Translations under genes and position numbers: made by a program
The notes under the pieces: generated by a model
Database searches by the model: none
What the model saw: only the letters and a program-made list of their open reading frames with translations
Told to the model about the DNA's origin: nothing
Source: Candidatus Dormiibacterota bacterium
GTDB taxonomy: Bacteria; Chloroflexota; Dormibacteria; Aeolococcales; Bog-877
DNA length: 14,114 nt
NCBI GenBank assembly: GCA_030038765.1
Contig: JASHRA010000137.1
Coordinates: 1-14,114 of the forward strand
Reading direction: 5' to 3'
Shown: positions 6,660 through 13,077 of the stretch, one piece after another
How the letters are laid out: each line of letters starts with the position of its first letter
Position numbering within the stretch: position 1 is the first letter of the stretch

Positions 6660-7242
6660 GGGGAGACCCGGACCTGGCTCCGCCGACCTCCCCGGCCGGG
6701 GCGTCGGCGGACTCCCCGGCTGGCTCCGCGAGCGGCTGCTGGAGCGACGGGAGATCGTGCTCCAGGGCGAGCTCGACGAGCTCTGTGCCACTCAGGTGAG
6801 CGCGGAGCTGGCCGCCCTCGAGGTCGAGGGCGACGAGCGGATCCGGCTCTGGATCAACAGCGCCGGCGGCTCCCTCGGGGCCGCCTCGACGCTGATGGAG
6901 ACCTGCTTCGCCCTCGGGGTGCCGGTCGAGGCCGTCTGCACCGGCGTGGCCCAGGGTCCAGCCCTGGGCATCTTGGCGGCGGCCCGTTGGCGCTACGCCT
7001 CGGCCCACTCGCGGCTCAGGATGGAGGCACCGGAGGTCTCGTCGGCCGGCAGCGGCACCCAGATCGTGGCCGCCGCCGAGCAGCAGGCGCGCCAGGTCGA
7101 CGCCTTCGTCACCCTCCTGGCACGGGCCACCGGGCAGCCCGCGGAGCGGGTCGAGGTCGATCTCCGCCAGCGCCGCTACTTCGAGATCGAGGAGGCGATC
7201 GCCTATCGCCTGATCGACGACGTCTGGCGGGGCCGCGCCTGA
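6649..7242 (+). CDS. ClpP-like protein lacking the catalytic triad (ClpR-like)
   Basis: A 197-residue ClpP-fold protein. It shows the ClpP landmarks ERREIVLQGELDE (32-44), IRLWINSAGGSLGAA (65-79; INSPGG in active ClpP), the loop after VCTGVAQG, and RRYFEIEEAIAYRLIDDVW (175-193), matching the ClpP C-terminal handle of RDRFLSAPEAVEYGLVD type. Placed on the ClpP spacing (Ser, +25 His, +49 Asp), the three positions are A101, E126 and R175, so it should be proteolytically inactive. The N-terminus is Gly/Pro-rich, with no pore-loop 'RGER-F-IYS' motif. The ATG overlaps the xre stop codon. It could be a structural subunit mixed with the active ClpP, as ClpR is in cyanobacteria and plastids, or a regulator of assembly. 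Partnership with the adjacent clpP is inferred. Confidence 0.85.
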   Translation: MAGEGRPGPGSADLPGRGVGGLPGWLRERLLERREIVLQGELDELCATQVSAELAALEVEGDERIRLWINSAGGSLGAASTLMETCFALGVPVEAVCTGVAQGPALGILAAARWRYASAHSRLRMEAPEVSSAGSGTQIVAAAEQQARQVDAFVTLLARATGQPAERVEVDLRQRRYFEIEEAIAYRLIDDVWRGRA

Positions 7243-7256
7243 GCCGGGTCAGGCGC
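7235..7256. terminator. Shared hairpin between convergent genes containing both stop codons
   Basis: GCGCCTGA and TCAGGCGC form a perfect 8-bp stem around a 6-nt loop. The TGA of the clpP-like gene lies in the left arm and the TGA of the GNAT gene (opposite strand) in the right arm. There is no T tract on either side. It could act as a bidirectional terminator or as a 3'-end stabiliser. Confidence 0.5.
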
Positions 7257-8127
7257 CCGCGATGAGCCGGCTCAGGGTGGTCTGGATCCCGAACTCCTCA
7301 AACCCCAGCCTGCGATAGAGCTGCTGGGGCCAGTCACCCCGGTCAGCGAGCAGGAAGACCAGATCGCAGCCGCTCTCGCGGGCCCGCGCCAGCGCCTCCA
7401 ACACGACCGCGGTGGCATAGCCGCGGCCGCGGAACTCCGGCTCCGTCTCGACTGCGTCTATCTCGGCTTCGGTCTCAATCCGCCGCAGGTCGGCCCGCGA
7501 CACGACCCTCCCCCCCAACCGGACCACCAGGTGGCTCAGGGAGCAGGCTGCGGCGGTCGCCTCCTCTCGGCCCACGAGCTGCGCGACGACGTCGTCCGAG
7601 GCACCTGGCAGCGAGCGCCGCCAACTCGCCGCCACCACTTCCAGCAGATCTGCGTATGACGCCTCCTCGACGGAGACGGTGGGGGCGCGCTCGCTGGAGC
7701 GCACCGGACGCATGAGAAGAGCCTGGCTGACGGCGTAGCCGGCACTCCGGAAGGGGTCCAGCCAGGCCGGGGAAGGAACGTCGCCCTCGACCTCGATGCA
7801 GCGGGAGTCCAGCCCCGCGCCTCCCAGGACCCGCTCCGCGTCGCCCAGCAGCTCCGCCGCATCCCGACGGTGCTCGACGATCAGGTGGTTGTGGGCCTGG
7901 GAGTAGGGGAAGCGGGAGTTCAGGACGGCAACCCCACCCCGGAGCGGGACCACCTCGGTGGCGGACCCGATGGCCACGCGGCGCAGGAATCGGAAGGCGC
8001 GGCGGCGATCGGTCCCGGGATCGGGAGCCGGCCCTGGCGCAGCCACCGCCTCATGATCCCAGTTGATCTCAGCCCGGCCCCGGCGGCCCGCGGTGCTAGC
8101 GTTGCCCTCGTGCTGAGGTGCCAGCAA
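7249..8127 (-). CDS. GNAT family N-acetyltransferase with a degenerate N-terminal half
   Basis: A 292-residue protein. The C-terminal half is a GCN5-related acetyltransferase: AEIDAVETEPEFRGRGYATAV at 221-241 contains the acetyl-CoA pyrophosphate loop RGRGYA (233-238), followed by the helix VLEALARARESGCDLVFLLAD and the motif-B end LYRRLGFEEFG (270-280). The N-terminal half (about 42-140, with RRRAFRFLRRV and ALLMRP) resembles the non-catalytic first GNAT-like domain common in actinobacterial two-domain members. The TTG start at 8127 is chosen because GGAGG lies 5 nt upstream; the first 40 residues are low-complexity, so a start near residue 28 is possible. The acyl acceptor cannot be read from the sequence. 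It is divergent from the MDR gene and convergent with the clpP-like gene. Confidence 0.82.
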   Translation of the reverse strand: MLAPQHEGNASTAGRRGRAEINWDHEAVAAPGPAPDPGTDRRRAFRFLRRVAIGSATEVVPLRGGVAVLNSRFPYSQAHNHLIVEHRRDAAELLGDAERVLGGAGLDSRCIEVEGDVPSPAWLDPFRSAGYAVSQALLMRPVRSSERAPTVSVEEASYADLLEVVAASWRRSLPGASDDVVAQLVGREEATAAACSLSHLVVRLGGRVVSRADLRRIETEAEIDAVETEPEFRGRGYATAVVLEALARARESGCDLVFLLADRGDWPQQLYRRLGFEEFGIQTTLSRLIAGA

Positions 8128-8132
8128 CCCAT

Positions 8133-8137
8133 CCTCC
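8133..8137 (-). promoter_or_regulatory. Ribosome binding site supporting the TTG start of the GNAT gene
   Basis: GGAGG on the minus strand, 5 nt before TTG at 8127. It supports the long form of the protein and lies inside the 17-bp gap to the divergent MDR gene. Confidence 0.5.
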
Positions 8138-8144
8138 GGCGAAC

Positions 8145-9170
8145 TTGAGAGCGGCCCTGTACCGCCGGACCGGCGGCCCGGAGGTGATCGAGGTCGCGGA
8201 ACGTCCCGAGCCCACCCCGGGACCGGGAGAGGTCGTGGTCAAGGTTGCCGTCTCGGGCGTCAACCCCACCGACTGGAAGACCCGGCGGGGGGCCGCCCCG
8301 GGCCAGCCACCGCCCTTCCCGGAGCAGGTCCCCAACCAGGACGGGGCGGGCACCGTGGTGGCGGTCGGCGAGGGCGTCGACCCGTCCCGCCGGGGCCAGC
8401 GGGTCTGGATCTGGGAGGCGGCCTGGCAGCGCGCCGGCGGCACCGCCCAGGAGCTGGTGGCGCTCCCCGGGGATCACGCTGTGCCACTTCCGGAGGGCGC
8501 GAGCTTCGATCTCGGCGCCAGCGTCGGCATCCCCGCCCTCACCGCCCACCGCTGCCTCACCGTGGCCGAGAGCGGCCCTGAGCTCCTCGCCCCAGGGGCG
8601 CTGGAGGGAAGGCTGGTGCTCGTCGCCGGCGGCGCGGGCGCGGTCGGTCACGCAGCCATCGAACTGGCGCGCTGGGCCGGCGCCACGGTGGTCACCACGG
8701 TCAGTTCGGAGCGGAAGGCAACCCTCGCCGCGGCGGCCGGCGCGCACCACGTCGTCAACTACCGTCAGGGCGACACCGCCGCCGCCATCCGTGCCCTGGC
8801 GCCGGATGGTGTCGACCTCATCGTGGAGGTGGCGCCGGCGGTGAACGCAGCCCTGGACCAGGCCGTGCTCCGTCAGGGAGGGAGCGTCGCCGCCTACGCC
8901 AACGACTCCGATGTCATGTCACTCCAGGTCAGGCCCGCCATGGTGATCAACGCTCGCTTCCAGTTCGTTCTCGTCTACACCGAGCCGCGTCAGGCCAAGG
9001 ACCAGGCGCTCCGGTCCGTCCAGACGGCGCTGGCCGCTGGCGCCCTCAGGGTTGGCGAGACCGCTGGCCTGCCTCTGCTCCACTTCCCCCTGGACAACAT
9101 AGGCAATGCCCACCGGGCAGTGGAGGAAGGCTCGGTCGGCAAGGTGCTGGTGGACGTGGCGAGGGCCTGA
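8145..9170 (+). CDS. Zinc-independent MDR alcohol dehydrogenase / NADPH:quinone reductase
   Basis: A 341-residue medium-chain reductase of the quinone oxidoreductase (zeta-crystallin) branch, which typically reduces quinones or reactive enones with NADPH in the cytoplasm. Visible are the GroES-like N-terminal domain with GVNPTDWK (38-45) and NQDGAGTVVAVGEGV (64-78), and the Rossmann domain with VLVAGGAGAVGHAAIELA (158-175). The end, GKVLVDVA, is typical of the family. The catalytic and structural zinc cysteines of true alcohol dehydrogenases are absent. TTG at 8145 is chosen because it yields the canonical beginning MRAALYRRTGGPEV; an in-frame GTG at 8118 would add nine residues and overlap the divergent GNAT gene. 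Neither has a good ribosome site. Confidence 0.9.
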   Translation: MRAALYRRTGGPEVIEVAERPEPTPGPGEVVVKVAVSGVNPTDWKTRRGAAPGQPPPFPEQVPNQDGAGTVVAVGEGVDPSRRGQRVWIWEAAWQRAGGTAQELVALPGDHAVPLPEGASFDLGASVGIPALTAHRCLTVAESGPELLAPGALEGRLVLVAGGAGAVGHAAIELARWAGATVVTTVSSERKATLAAAAGAHHVVNYRQGDTAAAIRALAPDGVDLIVEVAPAVNAALDQAVLRQGGSVAAYANDSDVMSLQVRPAMVINARFQFVLVYTEPRQAKDQALRSVQTALAAGALRVGETAGLPLLHFPLDNIGNAHRAVEEGSVGKVLVDVARA

Positions 9171-9189
9171 GGACAGCAGCCGCCGATGT

Positions 9190-9225
9190 CCAGGGAACAG
9201 CCAAGCGAGCGTCTCGCTGCCCTGG
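9190..9225 (+). terminator. Two-tier stem-loop after the MDR gene
   Basis: Outer arms CCAGGG (9190-9195) and CCCTGG (9220-9225) enclose a perfect inner hairpin AGCGAG-CGT-CTCGCT (9204-9218). It starts 20 nt after the MDR stop. There is no T tract, so function as a terminator is uncertain. Confidence 0.4.
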
Positions 9226-9343
9226 GCGCCCCCACCGATCAGCACGCCTCCCCGAGCACTGCCTACAGGGTGCACATCGGTCCGACGTGGCCCACCACCG
9301 CCAACCCCTGGGCGACAGAGTCCGTCGGTCTTGGCCCATCTGG

Positions 9344-9778
9344 ATGCCGGTCGTGAAGCTCACTTGCCATCTATCGGACCATCGCCGCGCGCACGTCGGG
9401 CGGCGCCTACGCAGCAACCTGATGGCGTGGCCGACGACGGTGCGTCCCGAGGGACCGCCGGACGCCGTGCCAGTGTGGTTCCTCCTCCAAGACGACGAGA
9501 CGATCCTGATCTACGGCCAGAGGTCGAGGACGAAACTGGGCAACATCGCTACCAGTCCCAGCGTTGCGCTGGGTCTGGATGTCAGCGATCTGGGCCGCGA
9601 CATCATCCGCATCGCGGGGACCGCCCGGCACGATCCCACCTTCCCGCCGGCCGACCGGGTTCCGGCGTACGTGGCCAAGTACACAGAGCGCATCGGAGCG
9701 AAGTTCGGAACCGCCTCGCGGTTCGCCGAGGAATTCTCTGAGGCCGTGCTCGTCACGCCACTGCGACTGTACGCTTGA
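9344..9778 (+). CDS. PPOX-class split-barrel oxidoreductase (Rv3369/TIGR03667-like, probably F420-dependent)
   Basis: A 144-residue flavin/deazaflavin split-barrel protein. The strands are in order: MAWPTTVRPEGPPDAVPVWFL (27-47), ILIYGQRSRTKLGNIATSP (54-72), VALGLDVS (74-81), IIRIAGTARH (87-96), then PADRVPAYVAKYTERI (102-117) near the C-terminus. This order and the PAYVAKY motif match the Rv3369-like group, named as F420-dependent in family databases; cofactor use here is inferred. The ATG at 9344 gives a normal leader before the barrel; GTG at 9353 and GTG at 9287 are alternatives. The usual conserved 'R..-AWLTTVRPDG-P' is slightly altered (AWPTTVRPEGPP). A strong hairpin follows the stop, so it is probably a single-gene unit or the end of the unit begun by the MDR gene. 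Confidence 0.85.
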   Translation: MPVVKLTCHLSDHRRAHVGRRLRSNLMAWPTTVRPEGPPDAVPVWFLLQDDETILIYGQRSRTKLGNIATSPSVALGLDVSDLGRDIIRIAGTARHDPTFPPADRVPAYVAKYTERIGAKFGTASRFAEEFSEAVLVTPLRLYA

Positions 9779-9818
9779 CCAGTCCGCCTCGTGCTCGGGG
9801 ACAGCGCACCGAGCGACC

Positions 9819-9848
9819 GGGGAAAGCGGAGCTTCGTCCGCTCGCCCC
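9819..9848 (+). terminator. Strong stem-loop terminator candidate after the split-barrel gene
   Basis: GGGG-AA-AGCGGA, loop GCTTCG, TCCGCT-CG-CCCC. Six perfect inner pairs and four perfect outer G-C pairs are separated by a symmetric 2x2 internal loop, and TGTTTCC follows directly. It begins 40 nt after the stop at 9778. This is the most terminator-like structure in the window. Confidence 0.6.
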
Positions 9849-9941
9849 TGTTTCCTGACGGGCCACGCACCATCGGGCGGAGCGGCAACACCTGGCCGCT
9901 AGCCGTCCAGGCAACGTGTGATCCCGCGTGAGAAAGGCAGG

Positions 9942-9966
9942 GCGTCTGCTCGCGGACGGCAGACGC
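9942..9966. promoter_or_regulatory. 25-bp inverted repeat upstream of the MFS exporter
   Basis: GCGTCTGC and GCAGACGC are perfect 8-bp arms around a 9-nt centre. It lies 34 bp before the GTG start at 10001. It may be an operator of a repressor controlling the exporter, or a hairpin in the mRNA leader. No regulator gene is adjacent. Confidence 0.45.
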
Positions 9967-10000
9967 TCCGTGAGCTCCTGAGGGGAATGGCCGCGACGAA

Positions 10001-11347
10001 GTGTTCCGGCGAGGGTCGGAGGGGGCGCTCACCCGGGTGCTGCGCGCTTACCAATTGACCCGCCCTAAGCTCCGTCTCTCGGCTCTCAGCCACCGCGGCT
10101 TTCGACTCCTAGTGGCTGGCCAGATGGCCTCCAACGTGGGGGACATGGCCTACGCAGTGGCCCTGCCCTGGTATGTCCTGAGCAGTCACGGGGGAGTGCT
10201 GCTCCTGGGCACGGTGCTGGCCGCCTACGGGGTGCCGCGGACGGTACTGCTCCCACTGAGCGGCCATGCCAGCGACCGCTGGGGTCCGTGGACGCTGATG
10301 ATGGCCGCTGACTCGGTCCGCGCTCTGGCGACACTGGCGCTGGTCATCTCGGCCGCGACCCAGCGGCCCAGCCCCGCCGTCCTGATCCCGATCGCGGTCG
10401 TTCTGGGCGCCGGCGAGGGGCTGTTCCTTCCCGGCTCCTTCTCCATAATCCCGGCCCTCCTGCCAGCGGGAGAGCTCCAGGCCGGCAACGCCATCTCCTC
10501 TTCCGGGACCCAGATCGCGAACCTCGTCGGGCCGGCTCTGGGCGGGGTGCTGGTGGCGGCCGCGGGCCCGGTCCTCGCCTTCGCCGTGGACACGGCCTCG
10601 TTCCTTCTGTCGGCCGCGAGCCTCGCCGGGATCCGCCACCAGCAGCAAGTCGAGGCATCGGCAGGGGCGGTCACCGGGCCGGCCCCCGCGGCCGATCGGC
10701 CCGGACCGAAACCTGCCTCGGTATGGACGGTGCTGCGCACCGAGCGAGTCCTACAGCTCATCATGCTCATCAACTGCGCCGCCAATCTGGCGCTGGGCGG
10801 CCTCGACGAGGTGGCCCTGCCGGACCTCGTGGACGGTCCCTTCCACTCGGGAGCCGCCGCCTACGGGGCCCTGCTGGCCGCGTTCGGCGCCGGCGCGCTG
10901 GTGGGTACGATCGCTGCGGGGCAGATGCGTCCCAGCCACAGACCGGCACTCGTGGGCTCTTTCGCATTCCTCGTCGAGAGCGTAGCCCTGGTTCTGGTTC
11001 CCGTCGTCATGGGGGTCGGCGGTGCAGCCGGCGCGATGGTCCTCGTCGGGGCGGGCAACGGCTTCGGCAACATCCTTACCATCACCGCGTTTCAGGTCTG
11101 GGCTCCCAAGGAGCTAATGGGCCGGCTCATGGGACTCCTGCTGGTCACCAGCTTCGGCGTCTTCCCCATCTCGGCGGCCGCAACCGCACTGTTCGTCCAC
11201 CGCTTCGGCCCGGAGCTCTTCTTCCCCGTCGCGGCAGCCGTCCTCGCCGCGGCCCTGCTGATGGCCCTGAGCCAGCACTCTTGGCGCGACTTCCCCGGGG
11301 TTGGAGACGCCCCCTCAGAAGATGCTCCCGCCACCATGGCTGGCTAG
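10001..11347 (+). CDS. MFS efflux transporter (MFS_3, EntS/Mef-like)
   Basis: A 448-residue, 12-helix major facilitator protein of the drug/siderophore exporter type. The first helix begins at about 33 (RGFRLLVAGQMASNVGDMAYAV); the 'QMASNVGD' start is typical of the EntS/macrolide-efflux group. The loop after helix 2 has LSGHASDRWGPWTLM (86-100), the MFS motif-A region. A hydrophilic central loop (about 212-242, HQQQVEASAGAVTG...) separates the two six-helix halves. The tail from 430 is soluble. GTG at 10001 is the first in-frame start; no ribosome site is clear, and GTG at 10037 or TTG at 10055 would also keep helix 1. An out-of-frame ATG at 9987 leads only to a 23-codon peptide. Substrate unknown. 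Confidence 0.88.
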   Translation: MFRRGSEGALTRVLRAYQLTRPKLRLSALSHRGFRLLVAGQMASNVGDMAYAVALPWYVLSSHGGVLLLGTVLAAYGVPRTVLLPLSGHASDRWGPWTLMMAADSVRALATLALVISAATQRPSPAVLIPIAVVLGAGEGLFLPGSFSIIPALLPAGELQAGNAISSSGTQIANLVGPALGGVLVAAAGPVLAFAVDTASFLLSAASLAGIRHQQQVEASAGAVTGPAPAADRPGPKPASVWTVLRTERVLQLIMLINCAANLALGGLDEVALPDLVDGPFHSGAAAYGALLAAFGAGALVGTIAAGQMRPSHRPALVGSFAFLVESVALVLVPVVMGVGGAAGAMVLVGAGNGFGNILTITAFQVWAPKELMGRLMGLLLVTSFGVFPISAAATALFVHRFGPELFFPVAAAVLAAALLMALSQHSWRDFPGVGDAPSEDAPATMAG

Positions 11348-11909
11348 GCGAAGAGCCATCCACACTCCGTCCGCCACTCGCGCCGGCCAAGCCGCCTCGG
11401 CAAGCAGCGAAACCGCCTCAGTATGTCCCTCGGCAGATGAAGGGCGGCGGAGACCCCCGGACGTCGACTCCGCGGTAGGGGCAAGAGCCCATAGGCAACT
11501 GGAGCCCAGAGCGCCGGCATCGGGCCGCGCGGTTGCCGGCCCCCGAGCCAGAGCTCTGGAGCACTGGTCGCCGAGGTGTGAGCAACGACGACGCGTGCTG
11601 GTCCTCACCTCCTGGAGGCAACTCGGCCAACGGCACAGCGCACAGCTCAGGCCATCGCGCGCGGAGCGGCAATCCCGGCCCTCTCGCGGGCCGCTCAACA
11701 CCGTGAGCGTCTGGAGGCGGTTCGCCTCGCAGCTAGTGCCGAGCTCGCACCCGGAAGCAAGCTCCAACTCGGTTGCGGGTCCCTCACGCCCGACGAACCT
11801 GCTCCGACCTGAGCTATCCAGCAAGTGAAGCACCGGTGGGGCGAGAGAGGCGTGGACCGTCGCGCCCGCGCCCGCGGTGGCCTTGGCGCTGCCCGCGACT
11901 CAGCGTCGG
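11348..11909. other. Gene-poor region downstream of the MFS exporter
   Basis: About 560 bases in which no recognised protein could be supported. Open frames exist on both strands (for example 11301-11828 plus and 11315-11833 minus), but their translations are rich in Arg, Ser and Pro and show no domain, which is usual for GC-rich noncoding DNA. A short inverted repeat, CGGCCC-N6-GGGCCG (11676-11693), is present. No tRNA, insertion-sequence end or promoter was recognised. Confidence 0.4.
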
Positions 11910-12326
11910 CTACTGGGGCCGCTCCAGCCGCCGACGCGGTGGGCCCACGACGTCGGAGCTGGTTGGCCTGCGCGCCGGTTCAGGCCCTTCGTACGGCCAA
12001 GCGTCCGGATCGGTAGGGACGACCTCCCAACCGAACTCATCTCCGAAGTCTCCGAAGCACTCCTCACAGATCCAGTGGGCTCCCCGCTTCAGATCGCTCC
12101 CCATGAGATTGGTGTAACCCGCCGACCGCAGTGAGTCCCGGTCCCGCAGCAGCGCTTCGCGGCAGGCGGCCGAGTATCGGGGATCCAAGAACTTGACTAA
12201 GCAGAAGTCGCAGTGTTCATGCTCCCATTCGGCGGAGAGCACCTGATAGTTCTTCCACGTCAATCGCGCGCCTCTCAGGTACGCCTCTTGGCCTCTGCGT
12301 CGCCAGTCGTCCGCCAGTGCTCCCAC
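11910..12326 (-). CDS. Conserved small protein with two CxxC pairs (putative zinc-binding)
   Basis: A 138-residue protein of unknown function. Two cysteine knuckles are clear: EHEHCDFCLVKF (35-46, C39/C42 with H36 and H38 nearby) and HWICEECFGDFGDEFGW (84-100, C87/C90). These would suit one tetrahedral Zn site. The beginning, DDWRRRGQEAYLRGARLTWKNYQ (about 6-28), a GYT element (70-72) and the WIC-CF-DF-F-W pattern resemble a widespread family of small uncharacterised bacterial proteins; I know no assigned role. The GTG start at 12326 is the plausible one; no strong ribosome site is visible. The last 30 residues are Pro/Arg-rich and look unconserved. It sits alone in a gene-poor region and is the only convincing gene between the MFS exporter and the DHFR-like gene. 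Confidence 0.75.
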   Translation of the reverse strand: MGALADDWRRRGQEAYLRGARLTWKNYQVLSAEWEHEHCDFCLVKFLDPRYSAACREALLRDRDSLRSAGYTNLMGSDLKRGAHWICEECFGDFGDEFGWEVVPTDPDAWPYEGPEPARRPTSSDVVGPPRRRLERPQ

Positions 12327-12520
12327 GCTGGGAGCCTACGCCATCGCCCGGACTCGCCGATCCAGCCCATCGTCCGTTCCACGTCGTTCAGGCTCAACCC
12401 CGAGGCCGAGATGGATCGCTCCACCCGTCGCTCCCCGCTGACAGGAGAGCTGCATTTCCTTGGCGTCGCTGAGGGCGGCGGCGGCGGCGTGGCCTCTGGA
12501 GGAAGTGGCGGAGGAGCCCA

Positions 12521-12536
12521 AGCCCCCAGAGGGGCT
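12521..12536. repeat. Stem-loop 1 of a tandem pair
   Basis: AGCCCC-CAGA-GGGGCT is a perfect 6-bp stem with a 4-nt loop. It lies 7 bp from the next stem-loop in a stretch with no gene. Function unknown. Confidence 0.5.
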
Positions 12537-12543
12537 AAAGAGT

Positions 12544-12564
12544 GTGCCGCTCCTTGTGCGGCAC
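12544..12564. repeat. Stem-loop 2 of a tandem pair
   Basis: GTGCCGC, loop TCCTTGT, GCGGCAC is a perfect 7-bp stem that can extend by a G-T and a G-C pair to 12542-12566. Read on the minus strand, ACTCTTT follows the stem. Function unknown. Confidence 0.5.
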
Positions 12565-12760
12565 GCGCTAGACGGCCCACTGGACGCCGCCGACCGCGGG
12601 CTCCGACCACCGGTGAGGGCGAGACGTGCCTCGGCCTTGATCCGGTGCCTGGCGCTCGTAGCGGCTCACCGCGGTCGGCGAGGCGACCAGCCCCATCTCC
12701 TCCCTGCGGGCCCGAGGCATGCGCGTAGGTTTCCGGCGGGCGCAGCCGCTGCCTGGAGTG

Positions 12761-12856
12761 ATCGGCGCTTGGCAGGGGACCCCACGTGCGCTCCGGACAG
12801 GGGGCACCATCCGGGTCGCCGTACCAGGGACCACGGTGCCATTTGTCGACTGCGTC
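12761..12856 (-). pseudogene. Possible relic of a tyrosine recombinase N-terminal arm domain
   Basis: The minus-strand translation contains VDKWHRGPWYGDPDG followed by APCPERTWGPLPSAD. It resembles the start of many actinobacterial phage-type integrases, which have the pattern 'V-K-..G-W-ARY-DP-G-...RTF-.-.-AD'. There is no start codon before it, a stop lies a few codons upstream, and the downstream frame shows no further integrase motif. It is either decayed or a chance match. Confidence 0.2.
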
Positions 12857-13077
12857 TGATGTACAATCCCGCGATCACGAGCCGGGCTTCCGGCCACGCC
12901 TGGCGGGGTGGGCTGCGAGAGCCTTCGGGGAGGCCAGTTCCAGGTTGGTACTGGGCGTGGGCGTCATCGGGGTGGGACGGCTTCGTGGGTGACGCTCTTC
13001 GCGATGCGCTGGAGCTGAGGCGCTATCGCCGCTGAGCTGCGCTCCCGGGGTAGGTATGCTGGCGGAGGGAACTCGCG

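Larger units (their letters stand above)
12327..13077. other. Gene-poor region with tandem stem-loops and a possible recombinase relic
   Basis: About 750 bases without a supported gene. A minus-strand frame stays open from about 12870 to 12275 but has no start codon before 12610, and most of its translation is low complexity. A plus-strand frame at 12460-13035 is Arg/Ala-rich with no recognisable domain. The stretch contains a GGC repeat run (about 12475-12489), two adjacent perfect stem-loops (12521-12536 and 12544-12564), and a short minus-strand translation (12761-12856) resembling the N-terminal arm of tyrosine recombinases. Confidence 0.4.

Noticed and set aside
9987..10058. ATG at 9987 with a GAGGGGA just upstream, possibly the MFS start
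   Set aside because: It is out of frame with the exporter and ends after 23 codons at a TGA; a frameshift at the start is possible but not shown.
11336..11359. ATGGCT-N12-AGCCAT inverted repeat across the MFS stop codon, as a terminator
   Set aside because: A short 6-bp stem with a 12-nt loop and no T tract; too weak to call.
11315..11833. 172-codon minus-strand open frame after the MFS exporter
   Set aside because: It has no domain, is rich in Ser, Arg and Cys, overlaps an equally long open frame on the other strand, and has no ribosome site.
12475..12489. GGC triplet run as a microsatellite or coding repeat
   Set aside because: Very short and consistent with local GC richness.
12460..13035. 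191-codon plus-strand open frame in the gene-poor region
   Set aside because: It has no recognisable domain, is rich in Arg, Ala and Pro, and covers the tandem hairpins; not distinguishable from chance in GC-rich DNA.
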